In this document: positions 26,208 through 34,409 of the stretch, piece by piece
Position numbering within the stretch: the first letter of the stretch is position 1
Layout of the letters: every line of letters starts with the position of its first letter
Assembly: GCF_030283145.1 (NCBI RefSeq)
Contig: NZ_JASNWE010000002.1
Location: 248,001 to 312,000 of the forward strand
Direction: 5' to 3'
DNA from: Actinomadura xylanilytica
Lineage (GTDB): Bacteria; Actinomycetota; Actinomycetes; Streptosporangiales; Streptosporangiaceae
Length of the DNA: 64,000 nucleotides
Position numbers and translations under genes: made by a program
The notes under the pieces: model-generated
What the model was told of the DNA's origin: nothing
Database searches by the model: none
What the model saw: only the letters and a program-made list of their open reading frames with translations

Positions 26208-26567
26208 TCACCCTGATGCCAGTTCGACGAGCACCCGGCGTAGTTCCACGAGTTCGAAGGGCTTGGCGAGGACACGGGTCAGCACACCGTCATCCAGATG
26301 CAGTGAGGAGCGAGCGGCCGCGGTCAGGACGAGAACCGGGAGTTCGGCCGTGTGGGCGTGCCGGCGAAGCCGGGCCAGGACTTCGGCGCCGTCCATGTCG
26401 GGAAGCATGCGGTCGAGGATCAGCAGGTCCGGCGGGCGGGCCGGGTCCACGAGCAGGCGCCAGCCTTCATGGCCGTTCCCGGCGAGAACCGGTTCGTGAC
26501 CGTCGCGTTTCAGAATAGTGCGGAGCAACTGCGCGACCCCGGAGTTCTCAATGATGAGCACCCGCAC
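26208..26567 (-). CDS. receiver-only response regulator
   Basis: 119 residues, a single REC domain without output domain. The phosphorylatable Asp (LLILDRMLPDMDG) and the Lys of LAKPFE are present. The acidic metal-binding pair, usually DD or ED, is EN here (MRVLIIENSG), which could weaken Mg2+ binding and phosphorylation. It converges on the histidine-kinase gene and may act as a phosphate sink, phosphorelay intermediate or competitor of the full regulator encoded divergently. Confidence 0.85.
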   Translation of the reverse strand: MRVLIIENSGVAQLLRTILKRDGHEPVLAGNGHEGWRLLVDPARPPDLLILDRMLPDMDGAEVLARLRRHAHTAELPVLVLTAAARSSLHLDDGVLTRVLAKPFELVELRRVLVELASG

Positions 26568-26795
26568 CCGTTGCCTCCGTCCGGACTTCCAAGATGGTCG
26601 CGAGTGAGGGTATCAGCGTGGTTACGGAGTGCTCGCACCGAAACGGGGCCACGGATCCACTTATGTCTCCGCACGAAGGCGCCGCGACGGTGCCGGGGGA
26701 CGAGACTGTACATAAAGCAGCATTCGTTGGCTGTTTCCTCCCTATTCTGCCCCTGACTGCCCCTGACCGCCCCTTCTACCTGGATAGCATGAAGT

Positions 26796-27509
26796 ATGGC
26801 GCGGATACTGGTTGTGGACGACGATCCCCGCCTGCTGAAGGTGGTCTCCACCCTCCTGCGTAGGCATCACCACCGGGTCGAGGCGGTCCCCACTGGAGAA
26901 CTCGCCCGTCAGGCCCTCCGGCGCGGCAACGTCGACATCACACTGCTGGACGTCAACCTGCCGGACGTCAACGGCCTGTCACTGGTCCTCGAGATGCGCC
27001 AGGAGGGGAACGACACCCCGGTGATCCTGCTGACGGTGCGCACCGAAGTGCATGACCAGACGCTCGGGCTGCGGCTCGGCGGAGACGACTACATCGCCAA
27101 GCCGTTCAACCCGGAGGTGCTGCTCGCCAGGATCGAGGCCGTCCTGCGGCGCTGCTACGGGATGGGCACCGCCCAGCGCGACGACCCGGCGGACGACAAC
27201 CTGCTGGAGATCCCCCCCATCGTGATCGATTTCGCGGCTCGGCAGGTTCGTAAGGACGGGGAGGTGGTGCGGCTGGCCCCCCTGGAGTACTCCATCCTGG
27301 CGTTCCTCGCCGCCAACCGCGGGCGGGCGGTCTCCAAGGAGGAGCTGATGCTGGACGTCTGGGGCACCAGCCGAGGCGTCACCCGGACGCTCGCCGAGCA
27401 CATCTCCCGGCTGCGCCGCAAGCTCGGCGCCGGCCTGATCGTCACCCAGATCGGGTACGGATACCTCGTCCCGCGGCATGTCAGAGATGACGAAGCCATA
27501 AGTCGGTGA
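26796..27509 (+). CDS. OmpR/PhoB-family response regulator
   Basis: 237 residues: receiver domain with DDD acid pocket, phospho-Asp in LLDVNLPDVNG, Thr/Lys (LTVRT, AKPF), then a winged-helix DNA-binding domain (APLEYSILAFLAANRGRAVS...ISRLRRKLG...IGYGYLV). The likely cognate kinase is encoded by 24139-26181, though the receiver-only gene lies between. The 230-base region upstream of this gene is its own promoter region, shared divergently with the receiver-only protein. Confidence 0.9.
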   Translation: MARILVVDDDPRLLKVVSTLLRRHHHRVEAVPTGELARQALRRGNVDITLLDVNLPDVNGLSLVLEMRQEGNDTPVILLTVRTEVHDQTLGLRLGGDDYIAKPFNPEVLLARIEAVLRRCYGMGTAQRDDPADDNLLEIPPIVIDFAARQVRKDGEVVRLAPLEYSILAFLAANRGRAVSKEELMLDVWGTSRGVTRTLAEHISRLRRKLGAGLIVTQIGYGYLVPRHVRDDEAISR

Positions 27510-28218
27510 CGAGGGCGTCGTCGCCCTCCAGCCGGCACCACATCTGGTGACCGCGCAGCTGCATCGCGATGCACCAGCGGGCCAGCCCGAGCTCCTCACC
27601 GACGCTCGTGCCCGCCTGGGCCGGCCAGGGCAGCCCGATCCGAGACCGTGCCTCCTCGAGATCGGACCGGGTCATGTCCGCTGAGACGGAGCGCACGCTG
27701 TGCACGGTGAACTCGGCCCCGTGCCGCACGGTGACCTGTTGGTCCGCGACCGCTCCGACAAGGGCCAGGTGGGTGCCGACGGCGTCGGCCACGATCCGGT
27801 CCGCGGTCTCTTCGGGCGTTTGCGTGTCCTCCAGATCGGCCAGCAGCCGCCCGAGCCCGTCGATGGCGGAGGCGAGCAGCTCCGCGTCCTCGGCGGCCTC
27901 CTCCGGTGCGGACACGTCCCGCCCCCCGGCACAGAAGGTGGCGATGGTGAGCTCACCCGCCAGACGGTGGGCAAGCCCGCGGATGAGTCTGTCGTGCCAG
28001 TCCTCCCGTGCCGGCTCCTCGCGCGCGACGACAACGGCGCACGTGGCCGACAGCGGTATCGCGGTGCGAGATCCGCTGGTGAACCGCGACCGCCAGGTGA
28101 GGGCCTGACCCGCCGCGACGAGGGAGTCCCGGCCGGCGACGAGGCCGTCATCGACGGTCAGATCCTGGACGCCGCGGGGAGGGACCTCCACCCGGGTGTG
28201 TACGAGTAGGGGATGCAT
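27481..28218 (-). CDS. unknown protein convergent with the response regulator
   Basis: 245 residues, mostly cytoplasmic-looking and acidic, with no recognised domain. The N-terminal ~70 residues are strand-rich (PPRGVQDLTVDD...TAIPLSATCAVVVA). The middle is helical (HDRLIRGLAHRLAGELTIAT, GRLLADLEDTQTPEETADRI) and the C terminus strand-rich with several Trp/Cys (ARWCIAMQLRGHQMWCRLEG). The last 29 bases overlap the end of the response regulator in antisense, which may couple their expression. Start choice is weak: 28218 or 28239. Confidence 0.55.
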   Translation of the reverse strand: MHPLLVHTRVEVPPRGVQDLTVDDGLVAGRDSLVAAGQALTWRSRFTSGSRTAIPLSATCAVVVAREEPAREDWHDRLIRGLAHRLAGELTIATFCAGGRDVSAPEEAAEDAELLASAIDGLGRLLADLEDTQTPEETADRIVADAVGTHLALVGAVADQQVTVRHGAEFTVHSVRSVSADMTRSDLEEARSRIGLPWPAQAGTSVGEELGLARWCIAMQLRGHQMWCRLEGDDALVTDLWLRHL

Positions 28219-29511
28219 CAGCCGACAATTCCCCGGCATCCCGTCGGGACGGGCCGATGGGCCGGGATGGCGGGGTGGCCGGCGACAGGCCGGCCCATCG
28301 CCGCACGCCGGTCGATGCCTATCAGTGCACGACGGGCCCGAGCCCCACAAAGGAAGGCGGCACGGTCATCTGGATCCTCGGCGACTTCCAACTTCCCCTC
28401 CTCGGGCTTCCGGCCCCGGCAGCTCCGTACCTGCCGGTGCGGCGGCAGGAATAGGGACCGTGCTCCCTGAACACTGAGCTGACTCATGTTAATCGTGGCC
28501 TGCACGATAGTGGTTAAGGGGCTGGGTGGACAGCGGGCCTTGGGCAAGGTACGCCACTTCCCGAGGGCGGCGCCACGCTCGAGCAGAGGGACGCACCTTG
28601 GCGTGATATCGATGGTCTGGACAAACTCGGCAATTGCACCGACTTCGATCCACTACCCGCCGGAGCGTGTACGGAATCCGCTCCTCTGTCGACTCGCTCT
28701 GATGACACTTGCCCCGCAGCGCCGACGATACTGCCAGCGGAAAAGCGGAGTCGCGGAGTCGCGGAGTCAGGGACAACACGGTCACCACACATACACGAAG
28801 TGCCGACATTCTTGATGTTCGAGATCACCGCGGCCATCCGCCCAGGTCATCGGCCAAGAGAGCAGCCTGTTCGTACACGGACGACACGCACCGCGATGGT
28901 GAAATGACATGATGTCGCGGACTTGGCGAAAGCGCCTCAATATTGCGAGAACACGGGGACCGCGCCGCCAATTTAAATGCCAGCCGAAGCGTACGACCGG
29001 TTCGGCTCTCACAGGCTGCCGCGAGCTCGGCAAGTTGCACTTTCAACTACACCTGAAGCGACAAGGAGCTGTTCGCTGCGCCGGGGGAATCGTGCTCCGT
29101 GACCTGGTTCCGTCGCCGATCGCGAGGAGCGGCCGGACCACGGCGGCCTGACGGCCGTCCGCGAGCACGGCATCACCGTCAGGTCGACACCGACGCTTCT
29201 CCTTCGACGACCGCGTGCTTCAGGGCCCCAGCGGGAGCCTTTCCGACACTTCAACGCGGATTCCAGTCGGGATCAACATGGGATCAACAGTGACGCGGCC
29301 CATCGCACACCCGTATGACGGCCGCCGGTCGCCGACAACCGTCTCCACCTGGTGGTTCTCTCTCTCAGCCGCCCCGTAGTGCCAGGGTCGCCGGTGCCGT
29401 TCCGGCGTGCCCGGCCCTCAACGAGCATGTCAACAACCCTTTTGAGGCCACCTCCTTCTCCGAGATCGTTTCGTCCGATGGCTGCGTAGATCAGGAGATG
29501 AGGGAGTGACG
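28219..29511. other. 1.3-kb gene-poor stretch of lower GC
   Basis: No supported gene. Several patches are AT-richer than the surroundings (28600-28680, 28820-29050). A 9-base word GGAGTCGCG is tandemly repeated at about 28744-28770. Short frames on either strand (e.g. 28782-29033 minus) lack RBS and domain signal. It may hold promoter elements of the sigma-factor gene or decayed DNA at the edge of the secretion module. Confidence 0.4.
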
Positions 29512-30408
29512 ATGGAAACCATGCAGCCGGCCAGCGAGGGCTACCGGGCTTCTGACCGGTTCCGGACACGCAACGAGGAGCTGTTCGCCCGCCGGAGGCC
29601 ACTCCAGTTGAAGATCACCGACCTGCGCGACAGGTCCGGCACCGGCGAAGCCGCCGCGGTCCGGGAAGCCGCGTTGCGCGAAGCCGAGCGCCAACTCGAC
29701 GACCTCACCTACGAGATAATGACGGCGAACTTCGGTCTGGTGCGCCGTTACGTCGCCGCGTTCACCTCCCGGTCCTCCGAACACAGTGAGGACTACGAGA
29801 GCGCCGGCAAGGTGGGGCTGCTGTGGGCGATCTACTCCTATGACCCGGCGCAGGGCCTGTTCGCGAGCTGGGCGTTCAAGCCGATCCAGCGTGAGGTACT
29901 GCGGGCCGTCCGGGACGCCGAGCATCCCAATCTCAACCTTGGCGACTTCGAGAAGCGCCCGGCCATCCTCGCCGCGGAGCGATCGCTACTGGAGGAGGCC
30001 GACGAGGGCGCCCCGCCTGCCCACGCCGAGATCGCCAGGCGGGCCGGCGTCGCCGAGGCGCAGGTCCGCCGCGTCCTGGACGCCCCCCGGTTGGACAGCC
30101 TCCATGCCTCGGTCAGCGGCAAGGGCGACGAGATGATCTCCCTTGAGGAGCGGCTGGTCGATCCGGCCCAGAACCTGGAGGAAAAGGTAGAGTTGCGGTC
30201 GCAGCTCCGCGCCCTCGTCAACCAGGGGTTGCCCAGTCTCGATGCCCGCGAACTCCACGTGCTCACCCGCCGGTTCGGCCTGAACGGCGAGCCGGGGCAG
30301 TCGCTCCGCGTCATCGGCGAGCAACTCGGCCTCTCCCGCGAGGGCGTGCGGCAGATCCAGCAAAAGGCCCTGGCCAAGCTGGTCGAACCGGTAGCGGGTG
30401 CGATCTGA
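29512..30408 (+). CDS. RNA polymerase sigma-70 family factor
   Basis: 298 residues. Region 2 is recognisable (IMTANFGLVRRYVAAF, DYESAGKVGLLWAIYSYDPA, FASWAFKPIQREVLRAVRDA), with a region 3-like helical stretch (AEIARRAGVAEAQVRRVLDA) and region 4 (ELHVLTRRFGLNGEPGQSLR, then EQLGLSREGVRQIQQKALAK). The architecture is that of group 2/3 primary-like sigma factors, without an obvious 1.1 region. ATG 29512 has AGGGAG five bases upstream. It stands at the border of the secretion/conjugation genes and could direct their expression, an inference from position alone. Confidence 0.85.
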   Translation: METMQPASEGYRASDRFRTRNEELFARRRPLQLKITDLRDRSGTGEAAAVREAALREAERQLDDLTYEIMTANFGLVRRYVAAFTSRSSEHSEDYESAGKVGLLWAIYSYDPAQGLFASWAFKPIQREVLRAVRDAEHPNLNLGDFEKRPAILAAERSLLEEADEGAPPAHAEIARRAGVAEAQVRRVLDAPRLDSLHASVSGKGDEMISLEERLVDPAQNLEEKVELRSQLRALVNQGLPSLDARELHVLTRRFGLNGEPGQSLRVIGEQLGLSREGVRQIQQKALAKLVEPVAGAI

Positions 30409-30643
30409 ACACCTCTTCAATTCGAGAGCGTGTCTGACGTGGGTGGTCTGGCCGGTACGGGCACCTGCTCCCTCAACTGACGCCATTGGCAGCCAAGGGA
30501 GCAGGGAGATCCTTACAAGAGACTGCTGGCGGCAGCCTCAATGACTACTGTCCGGGGCTTGGGCCCGCACGCATCCCTCCGGGCTGAATGATCCAAGTTC
30601 CGGCCCGGCTCCTTCTCAACGAAAGGCTCTGGTCCGTACCAGC

Positions 30644-30997
30644 TCACGGGCTCACCTCCGGCTCCGGGTCCAGTACGCGAGCGATCACTGCGGCGGCACC
30701 GCGCACATCGTCCACCTGACCGATCTTCGCGCCCCACTCCCACCAGAAGCAGGGCACATTGCCGGACAGAGGATCCGGGTAGCACTTCACCCGCTCGCTG
30801 AACAGTCCGGTCTTCGGGTTGACCACCCGAACCCATGCGCCTTCCGTCGTGCGTTCCATTCGGGCCCGCAATAGCTGTCGAGAGTTCAACTCCGCTGCCA
30901 ACCGCTCCAGGAACCCATAGGGGTCCTCCTTCGGCCCGTCGAGTTCCTTCCCCGATCGGCCGCCGGTGACCAGGCTCATTTCGGTGGATACCTCCAT
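30644..30997 (-). CDS. hypothetical protein, possible accessory of the secretion module
   Basis: 117 residues, soluble, with a strand-rich middle (AWVRVVNPKTGLFSERVKCY, VPCFWWEWGAKIG). No known domain. It starts one base after the stop of the tiny upstream gene, so the pair is an operon. ATG 30997 is the upstream choice; ATG 30979 is an alternative. The pair lies just downstream of the VirB4-type gene on the same strand but after a 190-base gap. Confidence 0.6.
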   Translation of the reverse strand: MEVSTEMSLVTGGRSGKELDGPKEDPYGFLERLAAELNSRQLLRARMERTTEGAWVRVVNPKTGLFSERVKCYPDPLSGNVPCFWWEWGAKIGQVDDVRGAAAVIARVLDPEPEVSP

Positions 30998-30998
30998 G

Positions 30999-31133
30999 TC
31001 ATGAAGTCGGCCGAAGATTCAACGCCGCAATTCGATCTCGATGCGCTGGACAGAGACGGGTATCCAAACACGCTTTCTCGATCGCGGCGGCCAAGGTCCC
31101 GGAAGGCGACTCCCGTTGCCGGTCTCGGTTCAT
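30999..31133 (-). CDS. very small hypothetical protein
   Basis: Forty-four residues (MNRDRQRESPSG...). A GGGAAAGGGAAGG purine-rich RBS precedes ATG 31133 and decides it over an in-frame start at 31205. Its stop is separated from the next start by one base. It could be a regulator or antitoxin-sized partner of the 117-residue protein; the sequence alone does not say. Confidence 0.45.
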   Translation of the reverse strand: MNRDRQRESPSGTLAAAIEKACLDTRLCPAHRDRIAALNLRPTS

Positions 31134-31322
31134 CGCCTTCCCTTTCCCAGGTTGACTCCTCGTATCAGCTACCGTCCGGGCATCGCGGCCGGCCGCAACA
31201 TTCACTTTCGATCACGCGGGGAGGGATCACCGTCGGGACCGGTGTCGGTCCGCGGCCGTCACCGTCGGGGCCCGTTCGGGACTCAGGGCGGGCCATGGCG
31301 GACGGCATCACGACCAGGCTGG

Positions 31323-32894
31323 TCACCAGCTTCCGGCGGGGCGCCTCGTGGTCGAGTTGGTCCAGCGCTTGTTGGTGTCGTTGACGTTCCTCTCGACGGT
31401 GGTCAGCTCCACCTTGAACGGAATGCCGGGACGGCCGCCGACCTTGACCAGGAACCTGCCGCGTCCCGGAGGTTCGCTGTCCTCCTTCAGGTCGGGATTC
31501 CAGGAGGACGGCGTCGACCAGTCGATGATCATGCGCTCCTCGATGGACGACAGGCGCACCACTTCGTTCACCATGGGCATCTCGGCCCGCGGCAACCCGC
31601 CGCAGATCACCATGCCCGCGCGTTCGGCGAAGCCCTTGGCCTTGAGCCGGTCGGCCTCGTCCGTCAGCGACAGCAGGTCGGCCATGGTGTGCGTGATCAT
31701 CACCTGGCCGATGCCGCGCTGCCGGTTGAGGCGGGTGAGCGCGTCGACCCGGTCCACCAGGCCGCGCCCGGACCGTAGCACCCGCCACAACTCGTCCAGG
31801 ACGACGAAGAAGTGCCGCTGGGGTTCCAAGCCCTCGTCGGCCAGCGCGTGCGCGACCTCGATCGAGCCGAATCCGTCCGACCAGCACGCCAGCAGGACAG
31901 CGGCCTGGAGTTCGGCGTCGGAGTCGTCGATCCCGCTGATGTCGATGCAGACACCTCCCGGGTTGCCCAACTCGATCCCGGTGGTGGTGTGACCCGCGAA
32001 CGTCTCGCCCATCGGCCCGTCCAGTACCCCGAGCAGCGAGGCGTGCAAGGGGTCGACGGCCGCCCGGTACCGCGCCTCGTCGCCGCGCGCCAGGGTCACG
32101 GCGCGGAGCCGTTCCGGCCCCTCGGCGATCACCTTGATGAGATCGGGCAGGATGGGCACGCCGGGGTGACGCTCGTCCAGCACCCGCAGGGCCGCGTTGA
32201 GGACGGTGCGCTCGGTGTCCACGATGGGTCCCCCGCGCAGAAGCGTGAGCAGCGCGGCGACCATGTTCAGCCGACGGCCGTGGGCATCGGCGATCAACTT
32301 CCGCCGCGCCTCCTCCGGGAGTCTGGCCGCCGCGGCGGACGTCGAACCGGGGTCGAGCACGTTCAACGTGCCCAACCCGCGGCCGAGCTTGATGATCTGC
32401 CCGCCCATGGCCCGGACCAGATCGACGTAGTCGGGCTTGAGATCGCCGAGCACCATGGGGAACACCCCTTGCCCGACCAGTCCCACCACCATCCGGCGGA
32501 TCAGGGTCGACTTGCCCAGCCCCGGCTTGCCCAGCACCAGGGCGGACGGATTGTGGATCAGGTTGGCGCGCTGGAACCACGAGATCGGATCACAGCACAG
32601 CGCGGCGCCGGTGGTCAGCTCCCGGCCGAGTGGCACACCGACCATCGGAGTTCCCGACCCGGCTCCGAACGGCCACAGCCCGCACACCTGGACCGTGGTC
32701 CCGCGCCACTCCGGAGGCGCCTCGACGTGGGAGGCCCGGCCCCCGCCCCGGCGGCTGAATCCCCTGGATCCAGGTTTGAGCTCGGGCTTGCCGGTCTTCT
32801 TCTTGTCCTTGCCCTTCTTGCCCTTCCGGCCGTCCTCTGCGGCGGGCGGCTCTCCGGCCGTGCCGCCGAGGATCGATCCCAGAGAGTCGTTCAC
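31323..32894 (-). CDS. VirB4/TraC-type ATPase of a type IV secretion (conjugation) system
   Basis: 523 residues. After a Lys-rich N terminus and a beta-rich segment comes a RecA-like ATPase core: Walker A GKPGLGKST (122-130), DLKPDYVDLVRAMGG, Walker B FFVVLDELWR (Asp367, Glu368) and ITHTMADL. It powers pilus assembly or substrate transfer at the cytoplasmic face. It corresponds to the ATPase half of VirB4; the upstream SCO6880-type protein probably supplies the N-terminal half. GTG 32894 overlaps the upstream stop (GTGA). Confidence 0.85.
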   Translation of the reverse strand: MNDSLGSILGGTAGEPPAAEDGRKGKKGKDKKKTGKPELKPGSRGFSRRGGGRASHVEAPPEWRGTTVQVCGLWPFGAGSGTPMVGVPLGRELTTGAALCCDPISWFQRANLIHNPSALVLGKPGLGKSTLIRRMVVGLVGQGVFPMVLGDLKPDYVDLVRAMGGQIIKLGRGLGTLNVLDPGSTSAAAARLPEEARRKLIADAHGRRLNMVAALLTLLRGGPIVDTERTVLNAALRVLDERHPGVPILPDLIKVIAEGPERLRAVTLARGDEARYRAAVDPLHASLLGVLDGPMGETFAGHTTTGIELGNPGGVCIDISGIDDSDAELQAAVLLACWSDGFGSIEVAHALADEGLEPQRHFFVVLDELWRVLRSGRGLVDRVDALTRLNRQRGIGQVMITHTMADLLSLTDEADRLKAKGFAERAGMVICGGLPRAEMPMVNEVVRLSSIEERMIIDWSTPSSWNPDLKEDSEPPGRGRFLVKVGGRPGIPFKVELTTVERNVNDTNKRWTNSTTRRPAGSW

Positions 32895-34372
32895 AGTGAT
32901 TCCCTCACCAGCGAAGGGACCTGAATATGGCTGGGAAGGACGATGCCCAGTGGCAGGCCCGCCGCGAACGCCGACGCCTGCGCACCGTACATCCGCCGCA
33001 ACCGCAGACGCGCGGGAGCCGAGAGCGTGTCGACGGCCGCCGCCGCGATCGGCAGGTCCGCCGCCGAAGGGACGGTGGCGGTGACGAGAATGGTGAACCG
33101 GGTCACCCCCGCCCCTCTGGCCTCTTCGAGGGCCGACTGGTCGCTCTTGATGACGTCGATCTCGTTCCGGGCGGCGCTGGCGCTACCGTCGAGACGGAAG
33201 CGCGAGTCCCTGCGGTCCCGTTCCACGATCCGGCTGGCGGAGGCCGGATCATGCGGCCGGTAGAGGAAGGTGACGCGCTTGCGCGCGATGTCGTGATGCG
33301 GCGCCACCAGCCCGCTCATCACGTTGGACAGCACCTCGCCGCGAGGCGCCTCCGACATGCCCCAGGTGATCGAATGGCCACTGTCGTGGACGTAGTGATC
33401 CCATGATTCCTGCGACGCGACCGGCCCGACGTCCTCCCAACGCATCTTCGTGTCCCCGGCGGCCTCCATGCTCGACTGCGCGTCCGGGTCGTAGGCGATC
33501 CGCACGGCGCGGGCGAGTTGATCCGCGGTCATCGGACGAGCGGATCCGGCGCCGGTCATCGCGAGCCCGGAGATCAACCCGGGGATGCGCATCCCGATCT
33601 CCCGGACCATGGCCTCCTGGTCTCGGCGCCTGCCCCCGATCTGCGGCAGGGCCGCGTAGGTGACCGCGATACGGGTGGCGACCCGGGCGCTGCCCACCGG
33701 GTAGTTCCAGACGATCTCCTCCAGGGCCGCCCGGGCCAACTCCGGAGCATGGGGATCGATGTTGCCGTGGATCTCCTCCCGGAGGCGTGTTCCGCTGTCA
33801 GGGGCGGTCTCGATGGTCACGCCCGCAGCGACCAGGCCCGGCTCGTAGCTCAGCGACGCCAGCCACTGCCCCCAGTGGGAGACCCACGTGTCGACCTGGC
33901 TCTGGTCGACCAGCGCCGCCCCCTCGGCGTTGCACTCGAACACCACGGTGTAGTGCTTCGCGGCCGGGACGATGATCAGGGCGAACGGGCGCCCGTAGGA
34001 GTCGTGGCCCTCCACCAGCCGGGACTGGGCGAGCAGCCCCGGAAGCCGGCACGAGCCGTGCGGGATGACGCTCAGCGGTCCCGAACGGTAGAGATGCCAA
34101 CCCTGGGAACGGCCCGACCACCAGTTGAACCGGGCCGTGAGCGACTGGAGCGCGGTCCGCCCGTGCTGGTCCTGGATGACCAGCGGCAGCATGACCACCG
34201 CCAGGACGACGACGGCGACCAGGCTGGCCTTCACCGACGCCATCGCGACCAGGGTGATGATGATCAGCCCCACCATGAGGATCAGGGTGCCGGCCAGGCC
34301 CAGCCGGCCGATCCCCGGAGAGACCGGCTTGCGCCAGTTCCCATACGTCGGTTCGCGATAGTCGGATGCCAC
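32891..34372 (-). CDS. SCO6880-family membrane protein of the conjugation module
   Basis: 493 residues with two N-terminal membrane helices (about 25-65, AGTLILMVGLIIITLVAMAS and the next) and a large cytoplasmic part resembling the N-terminal domain of VirB4/TraC proteins (PrgI-like membrane part plus adaptor). The family is known from actinobacterial conjugative and T4SS-like loci. GTG start; its TGA overlaps the GTG of the ATPase gene, so the two halves are made together. It probably docks the ATPase to the inner-membrane complex. Confidence 0.75.
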   Translation of the reverse strand: MASDYREPTYGNWRKPVSPGIGRLGLAGTLILMVGLIIITLVAMASVKASLVAVVVLAVVMLPLVIQDQHGRTALQSLTARFNWWSGRSQGWHLYRSGPLSVIPHGSCRLPGLLAQSRLVEGHDSYGRPFALIIVPAAKHYTVVFECNAEGAALVDQSQVDTWVSHWGQWLASLSYEPGLVAAGVTIETAPDSGTRLREEIHGNIDPHAPELARAALEEIVWNYPVGSARVATRIAVTYAALPQIGGRRRDQEAMVREIGMRIPGLISGLAMTGAGSARPMTADQLARAVRIAYDPDAQSSMEAAGDTKMRWEDVGPVASQESWDHYVHDSGHSITWGMSEAPRGEVLSNVMSGLVAPHHDIARKRVTFLYRPHDPASASRIVERDRRDSRFRLDGSASAARNEIDVIKSDQSALEEARGAGVTRFTILVTATVPSAADLPIAAAAVDTLSAPARLRLRRMYGAQASAFAAGLPLGIVLPSHIQVPSLVRESL

Positions 34373-34409
34373 GCCAGATCAGCTCATTCCTTGGCTACGA
34401 AGTGCCGGA

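Noticed and set aside
31812..32924. 370-codon plus-strand ORF opposite the VirB4-type gene
   Set aside because: Antisense shadow; the minus strand has intact Walker A and B motifs and an overlap with the upstream gene.
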